IMG/VR virus record: IMGVR_UViG_3300043803_000445
Coordinates: 1-64,000 of that record
Reading direction: 5' to 3' (one strand)
Length of the DNA stretch: 64,000 bases
From: a virus
Numbering within the stretch: the stretch's first letter is position 1; the number at the start of each line of letters is the position of its first letter. The notes under the pieces were generated by a model. The model saw nothing but the letters and a program-made list of their open reading frames with translations. It was not told the DNA's origin and ran no database searches. A program made the translations under genes and the position numbers. This document shows, in pieces, positions 45,753 through 53,023 of the stretch.

Positions 45753-45776
45753 TGTGCCACTAAAACAAGTGGCACA
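45753..45776 (-). terminator. Cassette hairpin TGTGCCACT/AGTGGCACA
   Basis: 9-bp perfect stem, 6-nt loop, between the 109-aa and 94-aa genes. Member of the repeated intergenic family; probably ends the upstream transcript. Lacks a long T run. Confidence 0.6.
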
Positions 45777-45790
45777 TCCCAACCTTAGAC

Positions 45791-46120
45791 TCACACAGTT
45801 TGATGAGACAATGCATATTTCACAATCTCAGTGCGATTGTTCTTATACTCAAGAATCAAATCTACAACATTTCGCAAATCATCAGGTTCAACTTCTTCAT
45901 CATTCTCAATTGCTGCAAGTTCATTGAAAATAGAGGCAACCTCAAAATCACTATTAAACAAAATATCTCGGTGATTATCAATTTCCAGATAATCATCCAC
46001 TGCATCAGAACTCAAACGACAAGGAATATCAGGTGATAGCATACCCAACGTTGCAAGACGTTCAGCAGCACCAACTACCCACAGAACTTTGCACTCATCA
46101 ATTGAAAGATTGCGATTCAT
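45791..46120 (-). CDS. Small helical protein of unknown function
   Basis: 109 aa: MNRNLSIDECKVLWVVGAAE at the start, then SPDIPCRLSSDAVDDYLEID and a long acidic C-terminal half. All helical by composition. It ends with the conserved TGAGTC tail that precedes cassette hairpins. It lies 44 nt downstream of the DUF2786 gene and is likely co-transcribed with it. Function unknown. Confidence 0.65.
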   Translation of the reverse strand: MNRNLSIDECKVLWVVGAAERLATLGMLSPDIPCRLSSDAVDDYLEIDNHRDILFNSDFEVASIFNELAAIENDEEVEPDDLRNVVDLILEYKNNRTEIVKYALSHQTV

Positions 46121-46164
46121 TGTATTAGGAATAAAGAAGAAAAAAAGAGAAAGGGATGTTTAAC

Positions 46165-46839
46165 TCACACCCCACAGAGTTGTTTTGCCACAGAACCAGA
46201 TGCTTGACGGTTCAAAGAAACACCAGCACCTACGTTTGCACCAGAATAAGCACCAGCACCACTAGCACCATTCATCTTCTTGGAACGTCCGAATCGCATC
46301 GTGGAGAGTTTATTCTTCACTGCATCGGCATCATCGTGAACTCGATTCTCTGCGAGTTTCATTTCCTTCAGACGTTCCGCAACTTTATCTGCAAATGCCT
46401 TACGGAAATTAAGTTTGAAACTACGAGAGATCACAGTTCCTTTGATGTCGCACATAATCTTTTCTGCTTTATGTGCAACTTCTGCCTCTTTCTCCATCAC
46501 CTGAACAAGGTAATCATAATAGAGTCGCACTTGGATTTGTTGTGCTTCACTACCGATGATTTGCAGAGACTTGGAATCACCATTCTTCATATATGCTTTT
46601 GCATCATAGAAGTTAGCAATCGCATTAGCAAGAGTGGTCAGTGCAACATTGATTCTCTTGAAAGAAACAAACTCTTCATCAAGAACTTGAGTTTCAGTTG
46701 CTTCGATGATCGTAACACCATACTGCTTGCACAGTTTATCAATCATCTTAGCAGCAGCATCTGCCTCACCCTCAAAAGAAGTTCCATTCTGAAGTTTCAG
46801 GATGGATTGAATCTTTGCGATGACTTGCTGACGATCCAT
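46165..46839 (-). CDS. DUF2786-like protein
   Basis: 224 aa. Residues about 5-45 (VIAKIQSILKLQ, then FEGEADAAAKMIDKLCKQYG) fit DUF2786, a short helical domain of unknown function found in phages and actinobacteria. The middle is helical (FYDAKAYMKNGDSKSLQIIG, then EAQQIQVRLYYDYLVQ). A Gly/Ala/Ser-rich tail is at 195-215. Ribosome site AAAGGAAC. Cassette promoter at 46865. Proteins of this type are sometimes linked to DNA metabolism; here that is only a guess. Confidence 0.75.
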   Translation of the reverse strand: MDRQQVIAKIQSILKLQNGTSFEGEADAAAKMIDKLCKQYGVTIIEATETQVLDEEFVSFKRINVALTTLANAIANFYDAKAYMKNGDSKSLQIIGSEAQQIQVRLYYDYLVQVMEKEAEVAHKAEKIMCDIKGTVISRSFKLNFRKAFADKVAERLKEMKLAENRVHDDADAVKNKLSTMRFGRSKKMNGASGAGAYSGANVGAGVSLNRQASGSVAKQLCGV

Positions 46840-46864
46840 TAGGTTCCTTTGCTTGTGTCTCTGT

Positions 46865-46870
46865 ATTATA
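46865..46870 (-). promoter_or_regulatory. Cassette promoter, TGCCCTATAAT
   Basis: GGATGCCCTATAATACAGAG is identical over 20 bases to the 45717 copy; 26 nt before the DUF2786 ATG. Confidence 0.6.
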
Positions 46871-46899
46871 GGGCATCCAGTGCCCCAGTGGGGGACATT

Positions 46900-46923
46900 A
46901 GGGACAGTTCAGAAACCGTCCCT
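46900..46923 (-). terminator. Degenerate cassette hairpin
   Basis: AGGGAC/GTCCCT 6-bp stem with a 12-nt loop at the same offset from the -10 (35 nt) as the intact family members. Confidence 0.4.
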
Positions 46924-46936
46924 CTCAACACTGGAC

Positions 46937-47125
46937 TCAGGCAGAGATAGCATAGAGTTTGTTGAACTCATAAGCACCATCTTCACTCTCAAGTGCCTGA
47001 TAAACAATCACATTCTCACCAGACAATTCAACACTCCAATCAAGTGCATCTTCTCTTGCATTATCAAGATCATCATACCATTCGGCATCAATCAGATCAA
47101 AAGAAACAGGGCAGGAAAGAAACAT
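46937..47125 (-). CDS. Small acidic protein
   Basis: 62 aa: LIDAEWYDDLDNAREDALDW and VIVYQALESEDGAYEFNKLY. The strongly acidic composition resembles DNA-mimic or antitoxin-like small phage proteins. No ribosome site is obvious. Function unknown. It lies 33 nt after the 50-aa gene. Confidence 0.6.
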   Translation of the reverse strand: MFLSCPVSFDLIDAEWYDDLDNAREDALDWSVELSGENVIVYQALESEDGAYEFNKLYAISA

Positions 47126-47158
47126 TGGAATTAAAGAGTAAATGAACTAGAATTAAAC

Positions 47159-47311
47159 TCAGGCAGCAACTTGTTCGGTCACTTCCTCATTCTGAACTTC
47201 GGTGTTGCTCTCATCAGGAACAATCACATTCAGAATATCCAGAATATCATTTCCAGTCTGACCCTTGCGGAGCATACCGAGCATCACATCACGAGAGAAA
47301 TCAACAGTCAT
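47159..47311 (-). CDS. Small conserved phage protein
   Basis: 50 aa starting MTVDFSRDVMLGMLRKGQTG, then NDILDILNVIVPDES. The frame could extend to a TTG at 47380, but the ATG at 47311 fits the family pattern I recall (MTxDFxRDxMLGMLRxG...ILxILDxI). Long leader (about 120 nt) from the TATATT promoter at 47434. Function unknown. Confidence 0.65.
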   Translation of the reverse strand: MTVDFSRDVMLGMLRKGQTGNDILDILNVIVPDESNTEVQNEEVTEQVAA

Positions 47312-47433
47312 TTTAAGAATAATAAAGTAAGTTGGACGTTTGTGAGAAGTGATGAGGTTTGATAACAGCATACTTGCCAAGATGTCAGTTGACGTTATCG
47401 AGGTGGTCTTATTGCCTCCCTCACCACCCCTTT

Positions 47434-47439
47434 AATATA
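47434..47439 (-). promoter_or_regulatory. Cassette promoter, TGCTATATT
   Basis: Extended -10 form TGC-TATATT, with the CACAGACCCC element shared by other cassettes about 12 nt upstream. Confidence 0.5.
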
Positions 47440-47467
47440 GCACTTTTTGGGGTCTGTGCTCTTTTAG

Positions 47468-47491
47468 TGTGCCACCAGAACAAGTGGCACA
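47468..47491 (-). terminator. Cassette hairpin TGTGCCAC/GTGGCACA
   Basis: 8-bp perfect stem with an 8-nt loop, after the 70-aa gene; 34 nt from the -10 of the next operon. Confidence 0.6.
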
Positions 47492-47527
47492 TGGTATCAT
47501 TGGACTCATGTGGGACAGATGTAAGAA

Positions 47528-47740
47528 TCAGGCAGATTCGGAGATTTCAACATAATCAAGGGATTTTACACACCAACCAGTGTCATCAGAAATGACATCA
47601 GCAAGTTCATCTTCATCATAAACTTCCCAAACATCATCAAGAACTGATTGAACAACTGCAACTTGTTCATCATAAGGAAGTTCTCCAGAAGAATCCTCAA
47701 AATCAAATTCAATATCAGTCAGTTTGAGTAGCATTGTCAT
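47528..47740 (-). CDS. Small acidic protein
   Basis: 70 aa: LTDIEFDFEDSSGELPYDEQ and VYDEDELADVISDDTGWCVK. Very acidic. The ATG overlaps the upstream stop by ATGA; an ATG two codons later (47734) is also possible. The D/E-rich pattern with one Trp-Cys resembles small phage proteins of unknown function. Confidence 0.65.
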   Translation of the reverse strand: MTMLLKLTDIEFDFEDSSGELPYDEQVAVVQSVLDDVWEVYDEDELADVISDDTGWCVKSLDYVEISESA

Positions 47741-47985
47741 ACAGTAGCAAATGGATTGGCAAGTTGTGGAATCGTGTTGAAGTCTACAACCTCATAAGGA
47801 ATTGTGTGATTGAGATATTCTTGAATCTCAAGGTGCATCTCAACCCGATTGAGAAACTTCTTAGATTGAGTCTTACCCATAAAGGTAAGAGTTTTCAAAC
47901 ACCACTCTTTTGATACATCACCAAAAGGTGTTTTGATGGGGTAGAAATCTACCACCATTGAACCGTCTTTAGATTGAAGTCTCAT
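47737..47985 (-). CDS. Small protein of unknown function
   Basis: 82 aa: MRLQSKDGSMVVDFYPIKTP at the start, GDVSKEWCLKTLTFMGKTQS in the middle, PYEVVDFNTIPQLANPF at the end. Strand-rich N-terminus followed by a basic helix. It begins 3 nt after the ArdA-like gene's stop and overlaps the next gene by 4 nt, so it shares an operon with both. Confidence 0.65.
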   Translation of the reverse strand: MRLQSKDGSMVVDFYPIKTPFGDVSKEWCLKTLTFMGKTQSKKFLNRVEMHLEIQEYLNHTIPYEVVDFNTIPQLANPFATV

Positions 47986-47988
47986 AGT

Positions 47989-48387
47989 TCAGAATTGAGT
48001 GTCAAAAACAAAACCATCAACATAAACACAATCGAGATTGTCAAAGGTAGTTTCCCAGTCAATCTCAATAAAAGCAGGGAAATCAACAGAATAACAATCA
48101 GTTACGAATTGTTCTGCATAATCTCCTTTAGATACATATCCACCACCACGGAAAGCATCTTCAAACTTCTCTACATTGTCAATGCCAAACTCTTCAATGA
48201 AGATGTCTGCTGCCCTATATGATTGAGATTCACCAATCTCAACATATTTTACATAATACTGCACAAGGTTATCTTCACCATACTCAGCAATGAAATCATA
48301 GATGTCATCTTGAGCATAATTTTCAGATACAAGTCCATTGATGAACTCTACAGTGGATTCTTTGAGTTGAACTTGTGTTTCGGTCAT
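47989..48387 (-). CDS. ArdA-like antirestriction protein
   Basis: 132 aa from ATG 48387 (MTETQVQLKESTVEFINGLV). An upstream ATG at 48414 lies inside the -10 of the promoter at 48413, so it cannot be used by that transcript. The C-terminal half (NVEKFEDAFRGGGYVSKGDY, then AEQFVTDCYSVDFPAFIEID and WETTFDNL) has the layout of ArdA: an acidic region, then P..i..iDwe. ArdA proteins mimic DNA and block type I restriction. It is shorter than classical ArdA (about 165 aa). Family call is moderate and function inferred. Confidence 0.55.
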   Translation of the reverse strand: MTETQVQLKESTVEFINGLVSENYAQDDIYDFIAEYGEDNLVQYYVKYVEIGESQSYRAADIFIEEFGIDNVEKFEDAFRGGGYVSKGDYAEQFVTDCYSVDFPAFIEIDWETTFDNLDCVYVDGFVFDTQF

Positions 48388-48412
48388 TGGTTTCTCAACC
48401 TTCAATGCAATC

Positions 48413-48418
48413 ATTGTA
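48413..48418 (-). promoter_or_regulatory. Cassette promoter, TGCTACAAT
   Basis: Extended -10 form TGC-TACAAT, 26 nt before the chosen ATG at 48387; hairpin at 48449. Confidence 0.55.
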
Positions 48419-48448
48419 GCACCTCAGCAGGGGGTTTGGGGGATGTAG

Positions 48449-48472
48449 TGTGCCACTAGAAGAAGTGGCACA
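48449..48472 (-). terminator. Cassette hairpin TGTGCCACT/AGTGGCACA
   Basis: 9-bp perfect stem with a 6-nt loop, 36 nt from the -10 at 48413 and just after the 135-aa gene. Confidence 0.6.
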
Positions 48473-48489
48473 TCTTAACATTGGACTCA

Positions 48490-48897
48490 TCAAAATTGTT
48501 CTTTGATTAGTTTAGAAAGTTCTTCAAAAGTAGAACCTGAATCGTTCAGATTGGCAATCTCATCGTGATAGAACCAATCATCTTCATCATCCTCAGGTGA
48601 GACATCAACTCGCACTTGAGGATTCTTGAATGTCATTCCTGCCCATTCTCTTACAGAGTCTGGCAGAAACTCACTCTCTCCATCAAAATACCAATAGTCC
48701 ATTCTATCTGGAGATTCCTCATCAGAGTTTTCTGAATAACCCTTGAAGTCCCATTCTTTATTTTGTTCTTGTGCATACAAATCACAGAGAACACCAAGGC
48801 AACAATAACCTTCGGCACCTCGGAGTTTCTCACTACCTTGTTCGTATTTGCCAGAAAGCAGTGCGTCAATCCACTTTTCTTTGACTTGGGGATTCAT
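48490..48897 (-). CDS. Widespread small phage protein of unknown function
   Basis: 135 aa from the ATG at 48897 (MNPQVKEKWIDALLSGKYEQ); earlier in-frame ATGs exist up to 48936 inside the preceding gene. The preceding stop is one base before the chosen ATG (TAA-A-ATG). The motif KLRGAEGYCCLGVLCDLYAQ is well known in phage hypothetical proteins. The rest is acidic (DVSPEDDEDDWFYHDEIANL). Two adjacent Cys may bind metal. Function not known. Confidence 0.8.
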   Translation of the reverse strand: MNPQVKEKWIDALLSGKYEQGSEKLRGAEGYCCLGVLCDLYAQEQNKEWDFKGYSENSDEESPDRMDYWYFDGESEFLPDSVREWAGMTFKNPQVRVDVSPEDDEDDWFYHDEIANLNDSGSTFEELSKLIKEQF

Positions 48898-48898
48898 T

Positions 48899-49081
48899 TT
48901 ATTCATTAGAGTCTTCATTGAAGTCAAACCATTCATAAAGAGAGTTAGTTACACCATCTATGATATTATCTACAACAGCATCCTCGTGAGGATTCTCAAC
49001 GTGTTTGTGGGCACGATTGTATCCATACCTCACACCTTCTTCAATTGCTAATTCTAATACTTTGCGAAAGTTAGGTTTCAT
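48899..49081 (-). CDS. Small helical acidic protein
   Basis: 60 aa: MKPNFRKVLELAIEEGVRYG, then NRAHKHVENPHEDAVVDNII. Starts by TAATG overlap with the gene upstream and is followed one base later by the next ATG. A phage family of unknown function with this N-terminal helix is familiar to me, without a role. Confidence 0.65.
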   Translation of the reverse strand: MKPNFRKVLELAIEEGVRYGYNRAHKHVENPHEDAVVDNIIDGVTNSLYEWFDFNEDSNE

Positions 49082-49290
49082 TAGTTTACAGCAAGGACAA
49101 GATTGGCAACTCTGTTTTCTGGTTGAAACTCTTGCAGTTTATCATAAATCCGTTGAAATTGATTCTGCATACTCAGATAATAACTAGCAAGATGTGCGTT
49201 ATTTTGATTAAAGTAAGCATCATTCTCATAGTATTCAAGAGCACTGATAACATCAAGCAACTCACCAGAAGTGAAAGAAATAGAAGTCAT
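49081..49290 (-). CDS. Small helical protein
   Basis: 69 aa: SISFTSGELLDVISALEYYE, then QNNAHLASYYLSMQNQFQRI. Predicted helical hairpin. It overlaps both neighbours by 1-4 nt. Function unknown. Confidence 0.65.
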   Translation of the reverse strand: MTSISFTSGELLDVISALEYYENDAYFNQNNAHLASYYLSMQNQFQRIYDKLQEFQPENRVANLVLAVN

Positions 49291-49463
49291 TTGATGTCAA
49301 AGATGTCGAACAGTTCTCGTTGAGTCTGAGTGAATAGTGTATCCTCTTGGGGATACTCATACAATTCCAACTGAAACTCTTTGTAATGATAAAGAATGTC
49401 TCGCAGAGCAAGCAGTTGTTTCTCAGTCAAAACTTCTTCAATAGTCAAAACAGTGTCAATCAT
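49287..49463 (-). CDS. Small helical protein
   Basis: 58 aa from the ATG at 49463 (MIDTVLTIEEVLTEKQLLAL), which follows the stop of the 54-aa gene by 4 nt; the frame extends to 49487 but inside that gene. Helical, with YEYPQEDTLFTQTQRELFDI at the end. Unknown. Confidence 0.65.
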   Translation of the reverse strand: MIDTVLTIEEVLTEKQLLALRDILYHYKEFQLELYEYPQEDTLFTQTQRELFDIFDIK

Positions 49464-49467
49464 AGTT

Positions 49468-49632
49468 TCAGTAATCACTCCCATCATTTGTACATTGTTG
49501 AATCCAATAAGAATAGCACGGAAAGTTCAGTGGATGATCTTTCTGCCGTTGATACCAATTAAATGCAAGATTCAATCGGTTTTCAGGAACCTTCAAGTAA
49601 GGAATACTTGATTGAATCGGGACGTAAGTCAT
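49468..49632 (-). CDS. Small protein, first gene of operon
   Basis: 54 aa: MTYVPIQSSIPYLKVPENRL at the start, then NLAFNWYQRQKDHPLNFPCY. A strong GAGGAA ribosome site lies 7 nt upstream, and an extended -10 (TGGTATTAT, 49656) precedes it. Function unknown. Confidence 0.65.
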   Translation of the reverse strand: MTYVPIQSSIPYLKVPENRLNLAFNWYQRQKDHPLNFPCYSYWIQQCTNDGSDY

Positions 49633-49655
49633 CGGACTTCCTCAACCATAATACT

Positions 49656-49661
49656 ATAATA
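49656..49661 (-). promoter_or_regulatory. Cassette promoter, TGGTATTAT
   Basis: Extended -10 24 nt before the ATG at 49632, with CACAGACCC about 11 nt upstream as in other copies. Confidence 0.5.
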
Positions 49662-49689
49662 CCACAACCACGGGTCTGTGCTCATTTAC

Positions 49690-49713
49690 TGTGCCAGTGC
49701 TACAAGTGGCACA
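49690..49713 (-). terminator. Cassette hairpin TGTGCCA/TGGCACA
   Basis: 7-bp stem with a 10-nt loop, 15 nt after the 54-aa gene that follows the helicase. Confidence 0.55.
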
Positions 49714-49727
49714 TCGTATCATTGGAC

Positions 49728-49892
49728 TCACGTTAAATTGTGTATAAACTTTTTTAACAGGTGTTTGCCCTTATCTATATCAAAACGATTATCCATTGTA
49801 ACCATCAGTTCCAAAATTAAATCTGCATAACATTTTGGAACTCGTATGTGTGTTGTTTCTCCTGACTGTGGAAATTTCTTTGTGAATGGCAT
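49728..49892 (-). CDS. Small conserved protein after the helicase
   Basis: 54 aa: MPFTKKFPQSGETTHIRVPK, then CYADLILELMVTMDNRFDID. The pattern R-x-P-x-x-Y-x-D-L-I-L-E-L-M is shared with short proteins of cyanobacteria and their mobile elements that I recall without a known role. It begins 28 nt after the helicase stop. It may serve the helicase; unproven. Confidence 0.6.
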   Translation of the reverse strand: MPFTKKFPQSGETTHIRVPKCYADLILELMVTMDNRFDIDKGKHLLKKFIHNLT

Positions 49893-49919
49893 AATTCTAT
49901 GTGGGACACATAATATAAT

Positions 49920-51155
49920 TTATACACCAAGAACTTCACCTTTCACAAAGATAGTATCCACAACATTTTGAAGTTGCTTTGCAATCTTATCACCATAGTT
50001 ATTATTGACAGGAATCGTGATAGTTCCAAAGGGTTTCTTATAGAAAGCAAACTCTCCTGCTTTCATCTTACCATCTGCGATTGCTTGTCTGTCATCACGG
50101 TGCATACGAATCACACGACCAACAGTCTGTGCCATTTCAATCAATGGAAGATTGCGAAGCATAATGCAATGAGTCAAACCTTGAACGTTAATGCCTTCAC
50201 TCAAAATAGAGTAATGAAACACAATAAACTTCTTGTTTGGGTCTGCACCAAACTCACTCATCTTCTCAAAGAATACTTCACGAGACACTTTATGCTTGTC
50301 AATATAAGCACCGTGCTTGGAAGTGATGTGCATAATCGTATAACCCATATCATTGAGTTGTTGAAGCAAATCACTTTCAGTAAACATAGACCAAATGTCT
50401 TTGGTGCTTGGAGCAGCAACAAGAACTTTAGGAGCATCACAATCAGAAATCTCTGAGAGAATACCTACAACGTTTTCTGCATCTACAAATGCAGCATTTT
50501 CTTTAGTGCGAATGGTTTGTGCTTCATAAGGCACAACTTTGGGAGGAATGATGCTACCAGCATCAATCAGTTCTTGTGCAGGAATACTGATGATGTTATT
50601 TCCATAAACATCAGTATTATTCATAGACTCAGTGCTATTATTGAACTTGGGGGTTGCAGTGAAGAAATAAGCATTATCTGCAACTGATGAAGTATGTGCA
50701 ATACCAACAAAGTTGGATGGTTTCACACAATGATGTGCTTCATCAAAATACACAACATCAATTTCAATATCTGATTCATTCACCCGACCAATCGAATTAT
50801 AAGTGGTGAAGATAAACTGATGCTTACCACTTCCGATTGCAGTGTCATTGTATTCTGCAATGTCTGCTGGACGTGTAGAGGATTGATGATGAGTTTCTCC
50901 ACTATGAACGTGCATATAAGCAACATTCTGGTCTTTGAGATATGCTTCAAACTCAGAACAAAGTTGATTCGCAAGCAGAATACGAGGAGCAACAACAACA
51001 AATGTCATTGGTTCCAATGCGTTAAGAATCCTCTGACGGGCATCTTCCATCATAACAACAGTTTTACCACCACCAGTAGGAAGATAGCAAGTGCCTTTGA
51101 TAGAGTTCTGGACTGCCTTCAAAGCACGTTGTTGATAAGAAAGAAGAGTCAGCAT
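49920..51155 (-). CDS. SF2 DNA/RNA helicase (DEAH)
   Basis: 411 aa from the ATG at 51155; a TTG lies one codon earlier. Numbering here is from that TTG. Walker A LPTGGGKT is at 26-33, DEAH at 139-142 (DVVYFDEAHHC), motif III FFTATP follows, and motif VI is QTVGRVIRMHR. This is a two-RecA-domain SF2 enzyme of the type-III restriction/UvsW-like class. In T4-like phages, UvsW-type helicases act in recombination-dependent replication and origin shut-off. It is shorter than T4 UvsW (587 aa) and lacks its N-terminal part, so a direct equivalence is not claimed. Preceded by the extended -10 at 51186. Confidence 0.9.
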   Translation of the reverse strand: MLTLLSYQQRALKAVQNSIKGTCYLPTGGGKTVVMMEDARQRILNALEPMTFVVVAPRILLANQLCSEFEAYLKDQNVAYMHVHSGETHHQSSTRPADIAEYNDTAIGSGKHQFIFTTYNSIGRVNESDIEIDVVYFDEAHHCVKPSNFVGIAHTSSVADNAYFFTATPKFNNSTESMNNTDVYGNNIISIPAQELIDAGSIIPPKVVPYEAQTIRTKENAAFVDAENVVGILSEISDCDAPKVLVAAPSTKDIWSMFTESDLLQQLNDMGYTIMHITSKHGAYIDKHKVSREVFFEKMSEFGADPNKKFIVFHYSILSEGINVQGLTHCIMLRNLPLIEMAQTVGRVIRMHRDDRQAIADGKMKAGEFAFYKKPFGTITIPVNNNYGDKIAKQLQNVVDTIFVKGEVLGV

Positions 51156-51185
51156 CAATAAGTCAAATAACGTTTGTATTCATAC

Positions 51186-51191
51186 ATTATA
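51186..51191 (-). promoter_or_regulatory. Cassette promoter, TGCTATAAT
   Basis: GGGGTGCTATAATG, extended -10, 31 nt before the helicase ATG. Just upstream is a CCCG/CGGG hairpin and a decayed copy of the family hairpin near 51222-51244. Confidence 0.6.
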
Positions 51192-51248
51192 GCACCCCTC
51201 CCGTTGGTTCGGGAAGAGTGCTGGACAGTTGCAGAAGTGGCACAGAGG

Positions 51249-51425
51249 TTACATAAACTCTGCCATATAATAGTCAACCGTTACTTCAAGTTCTGCTGCT
51301 TTACGTTCAATTTCTGTTGCATATTCATCTGCATACTTTATATCTTCGTGTTCGCAGAACAGGTCAAGAGTAGAATCGTGCATTTGTTGTTGTTCAGTTA
51401 ATAGATGAAGAATAAACTTAAACAT
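51249..51425 (-). CDS. Small acidic protein
   Basis: 58 aa: MFKFILHLLTEQQQMHDSTL, then a Glu-rich helix ERKAAELEVTVDYYMAEFM. It overlaps the upstream gene by TGATG. Helical and acidic, no domain recognised. Confidence 0.6.
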   Translation of the reverse strand: MFKFILHLLTEQQQMHDSTLDLFCEHEDIKYADEYATEIERKAAELEVTVDYYMAEFM

Positions 51426-51802
51426 CAGAACTCAATTGGTTCAAGAGTAGGTTCAGGGAATCCAAACTCAGTAGGAGATACTTTTACAAACTCATCAGTA
51501 CCTTCAACTTGCTTATAGCAATTCAAAGAACCCTCAATAACCTTATTAAGTTCAGGATTCACCTTATCAACCCCTACAGAGTCATTATACACAGTTTCTT
51601 GATTGTTGTCAACATCAAAGATGATAAGATTCTCAGCAGCACTCTTTGCTTCTTTGAGAGTCTTACAAACGTGCTGAGGAGTATCTACAACATCAACAAC
51701 CATCCACTTGGAAGCATTTACTCTACGAATGAATCCAACAGTGTTAGAATCCTTCTGGATCTCGTAAACACCAGCAGACAGACGGGGAAAGGTGAAAGTC
51801 AT
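51425..51802 (-). CDS. Small protein of unknown function
   Basis: 125 aa. The N-terminal half is strand-rich (FPRLSAGVYEIQKDSNTVGF, then IRRVNASKWMVVDVV), with a CKTLKEAKSAAENLI helix. The C-terminal half is acidic. The layout resembles a small DUF-type phage domain with strand-strand-helix topology. No ribosome site of note. Co-transcribed with the following 58-aa gene. Confidence 0.65.
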   Translation of the reverse strand: MTFTFPRLSAGVYEIQKDSNTVGFIRRVNASKWMVVDVVDTPQHVCKTLKEAKSAAENLIIFDVDNNQETVYNDSVGVDKVNPELNKVIEGSLNCYKQVEGTDEFVKVSPTEFGFPEPTLEPIEF

Positions 51803-51834
51803 AATGAAGTGTGATTGATTAACTTAAGTGTGAA

Positions 51835-52083
51835 TCAGTAGCAATACTCAGGAAGAATACAGAAATTACCACAATACTTACGAACCCAGTTCAAGGTGTC
51901 AGCATAGCAACGAGGTTCAGATACGATTGTGCTCACATTTTTACGAGGATTGTAAGCAACAGCAACATAACGATAACAATCAGGAGATTCTTCAATCTCT
52001 TGAATCCACATTTGATTGACATTACCTTCGTGCCAATCCCAACGGGAAGTGGTGTAGTTAAAGATAGTATCAAGGTCTGCCAA
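51835..52083 (-). CDS. Small protein with TTG start
   Basis: 82 aa; starts at TTG 52083, 6 nt after a strong AAAGGAG site, with no ATG or GTG nearby in frame that would fit. Protein: DLDTIFNYTTSRWDWHEGNV, then YRYVAVAYNPRKNVSTIVSE and five Cys. No family recognised. Expressed from the cassette promoter at 52110. Confidence 0.7.
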   Translation of the reverse strand: MADLDTIFNYTTSRWDWHEGNVNQMWIQEIEESPDCYRYVAVAYNPRKNVSTIVSEPRCYADTLNWVRKYCGNFCILPEYCY

Positions 52084-52109
52084 GTGGTCTCCTTTGCTTG
52101 TGTCCCTGT

Positions 52110-52115
52110 ATTATA
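52110..52115 (-). promoter_or_regulatory. Cassette promoter, TGCCCTATAAT
   Basis: GATGCCCTATAATACA, 27 nt before the TTG start; CAGACC lies 12 nt upstream of the -10. Confidence 0.6.
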
Positions 52116-52144
52116 GGGCATCAGAGGGGTCTGCGGGACTTTAC

Positions 52145-52168
52145 TGTGCCAGTGCTACAGGTGGCACA
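52145..52168 (-). terminator. Cassette hairpin TGTGCCA/TGGCACA
   Basis: 7-bp perfect stem with a 10-nt loop, just after the 63-aa gene, 35 nt from the -10 at 52110. Confidence 0.6.
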
Positions 52169-52173
52169 CCTTA

Positions 52174-52365
52174 TCATTTTGTGGACTCTTTTGCAAGAAT
52201 AATTTCATCATATTGACTTGGATAAACTAAAAGACAAACATTTTTTGATCTATGTTCCATTCTACGAACACAAATTGTGATGTATTTCTCACAGACAAAA
52301 TCAACCCTTCCATACATTCCACGATAGTAAACTTCAATTCCTTCTGCAAATGTTATCCTTGGCAT
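52174..52365 (-). CDS. Small conserved protein
   Basis: 63 aa from ATG 52365 (MPRITFAEGIEVYYRGMYGR), which overlaps the stop of the preceding 40-aa gene; the frame continues to an ATG at 52383. The pattern VYYRGMxGxVDFVCxxYITIC...VCLLVYPSQYD is one I recall in cyanophages and other marine phages. Small beta-barrel-like. Function unknown. Confidence 0.7.
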   Translation of the reverse strand: MPRITFAEGIEVYYRGMYGRVDFVCEKYITICVRRMEHRSKNVCLLVYPSQYDEIILAKESTK

Positions 52366-52475
52366 TTTGTAGATAAAGGGCAATTCTCTTGCATTAGTTT
52401 ATCAGCATTATGAGATACTGTAAATCCTAATGCAAGGGAAGTTAAAGCAAAACAACAGATGAGGAAACTATTCAT
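52353..52475 (-). CDS. Small membrane or secreted peptide
   Basis: 40 aa with a hydrophobic N-terminus (MNSFLICCFALTSLALGFTV) that could be a signal peptide or membrane anchor, then a short polar tail with two more Cys. The ATG overlaps the upstream stop (ATGA). Function unknown; possibly acts at the host membrane. Confidence 0.55.
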   Translation of the reverse strand: MNSFLICCFALTSLALGFTVSHNADKLMQENCPLSTKCQG

Positions 52476-52879
52476 CGTGCGTAAAGATAACCACCCGCCC
52501 AGTCTGCACGTTGATACATCTCTTCACGAGACTTATCATCCATAAGGTTATATCGAACACCTTTTGCAGGAGATTTCCAACTGGCAGACTTATACACATC
52601 ACCAGTATTCAAATCAACAAATGCGTGAGCACTTCTTTGACCACTGGGTTGAGTGATGTGAATAATACGAGCATACTTTCTACCTTTCTCGTAAGTATAC
52701 TCATCCACACCTTCACCCATTGCAAGTGCATCAATTTGTTTTTGATGCCATTCTTGAGTTTCTGGGTCGTCAAGATGCCTACGGTGAGAAGCAATAGAAT
52801 ACTCTTGATAATTAGTGCGAAGAACTCGGCAAAACTCCTCAATTCGGTCAATAACTTTTTCAGTCATCAGAGTAGTCAT
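52472..52879 (-). CDS. Widespread small phage protein
   Basis: 135 aa. C-terminal half has KYARIIHITQPSGQRSAHAF and NTGDVYKSASWKSPAKGVRY, a motif found in many phage hypothetical proteins. N-terminal half is helical with HRRHLDDPETQEWHQKQ. It overlaps both neighbours by ATGA. Function unknown; the family is broad and small. Confidence 0.75.
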   Translation of the reverse strand: MTTLMTEKVIDRIEEFCRVLRTNYQEYSIASHRRHLDDPETQEWHQKQIDALAMGEGVDEYTYEKGRKYARIIHITQPSGQRSAHAFVDLNTGDVYKSASWKSPAKGVRYNLMDDKSREEMYQRADWAGGYLYAR

Positions 52880-53001
52880 TTGAAGTTTAGTTTGTTTTTG
52901 AGATGTTGAAGTGCTTGCTTGCGGGATTTAAGTTTTCCCTTACAAGTTCCTTTAGTATTCTTTTGTTTTCCTGAGTTATGTTTCCAATTTGGGGTAGTCA
53001 T
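52876..53001 (-). CDS. Small basic peptide
   Basis: 41 aa, about 30% Lys/Arg: MTTPNWKHNSGKQKNTKGTC, then KGKLKSRKQALQHLKN. A perfect AAAGGAG site lies directly upstream. First gene of the operon from promoter 53024. Nucleic-acid binding is suggested by charge. Confidence 0.65.
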   Translation of the reverse strand: MTTPNWKHNSGKQKNTKGTCKGKLKSRKQALQHLKNKLNFK

Positions 53002-53023
53002 CTCCTTTCCTTGGTATGAACCT

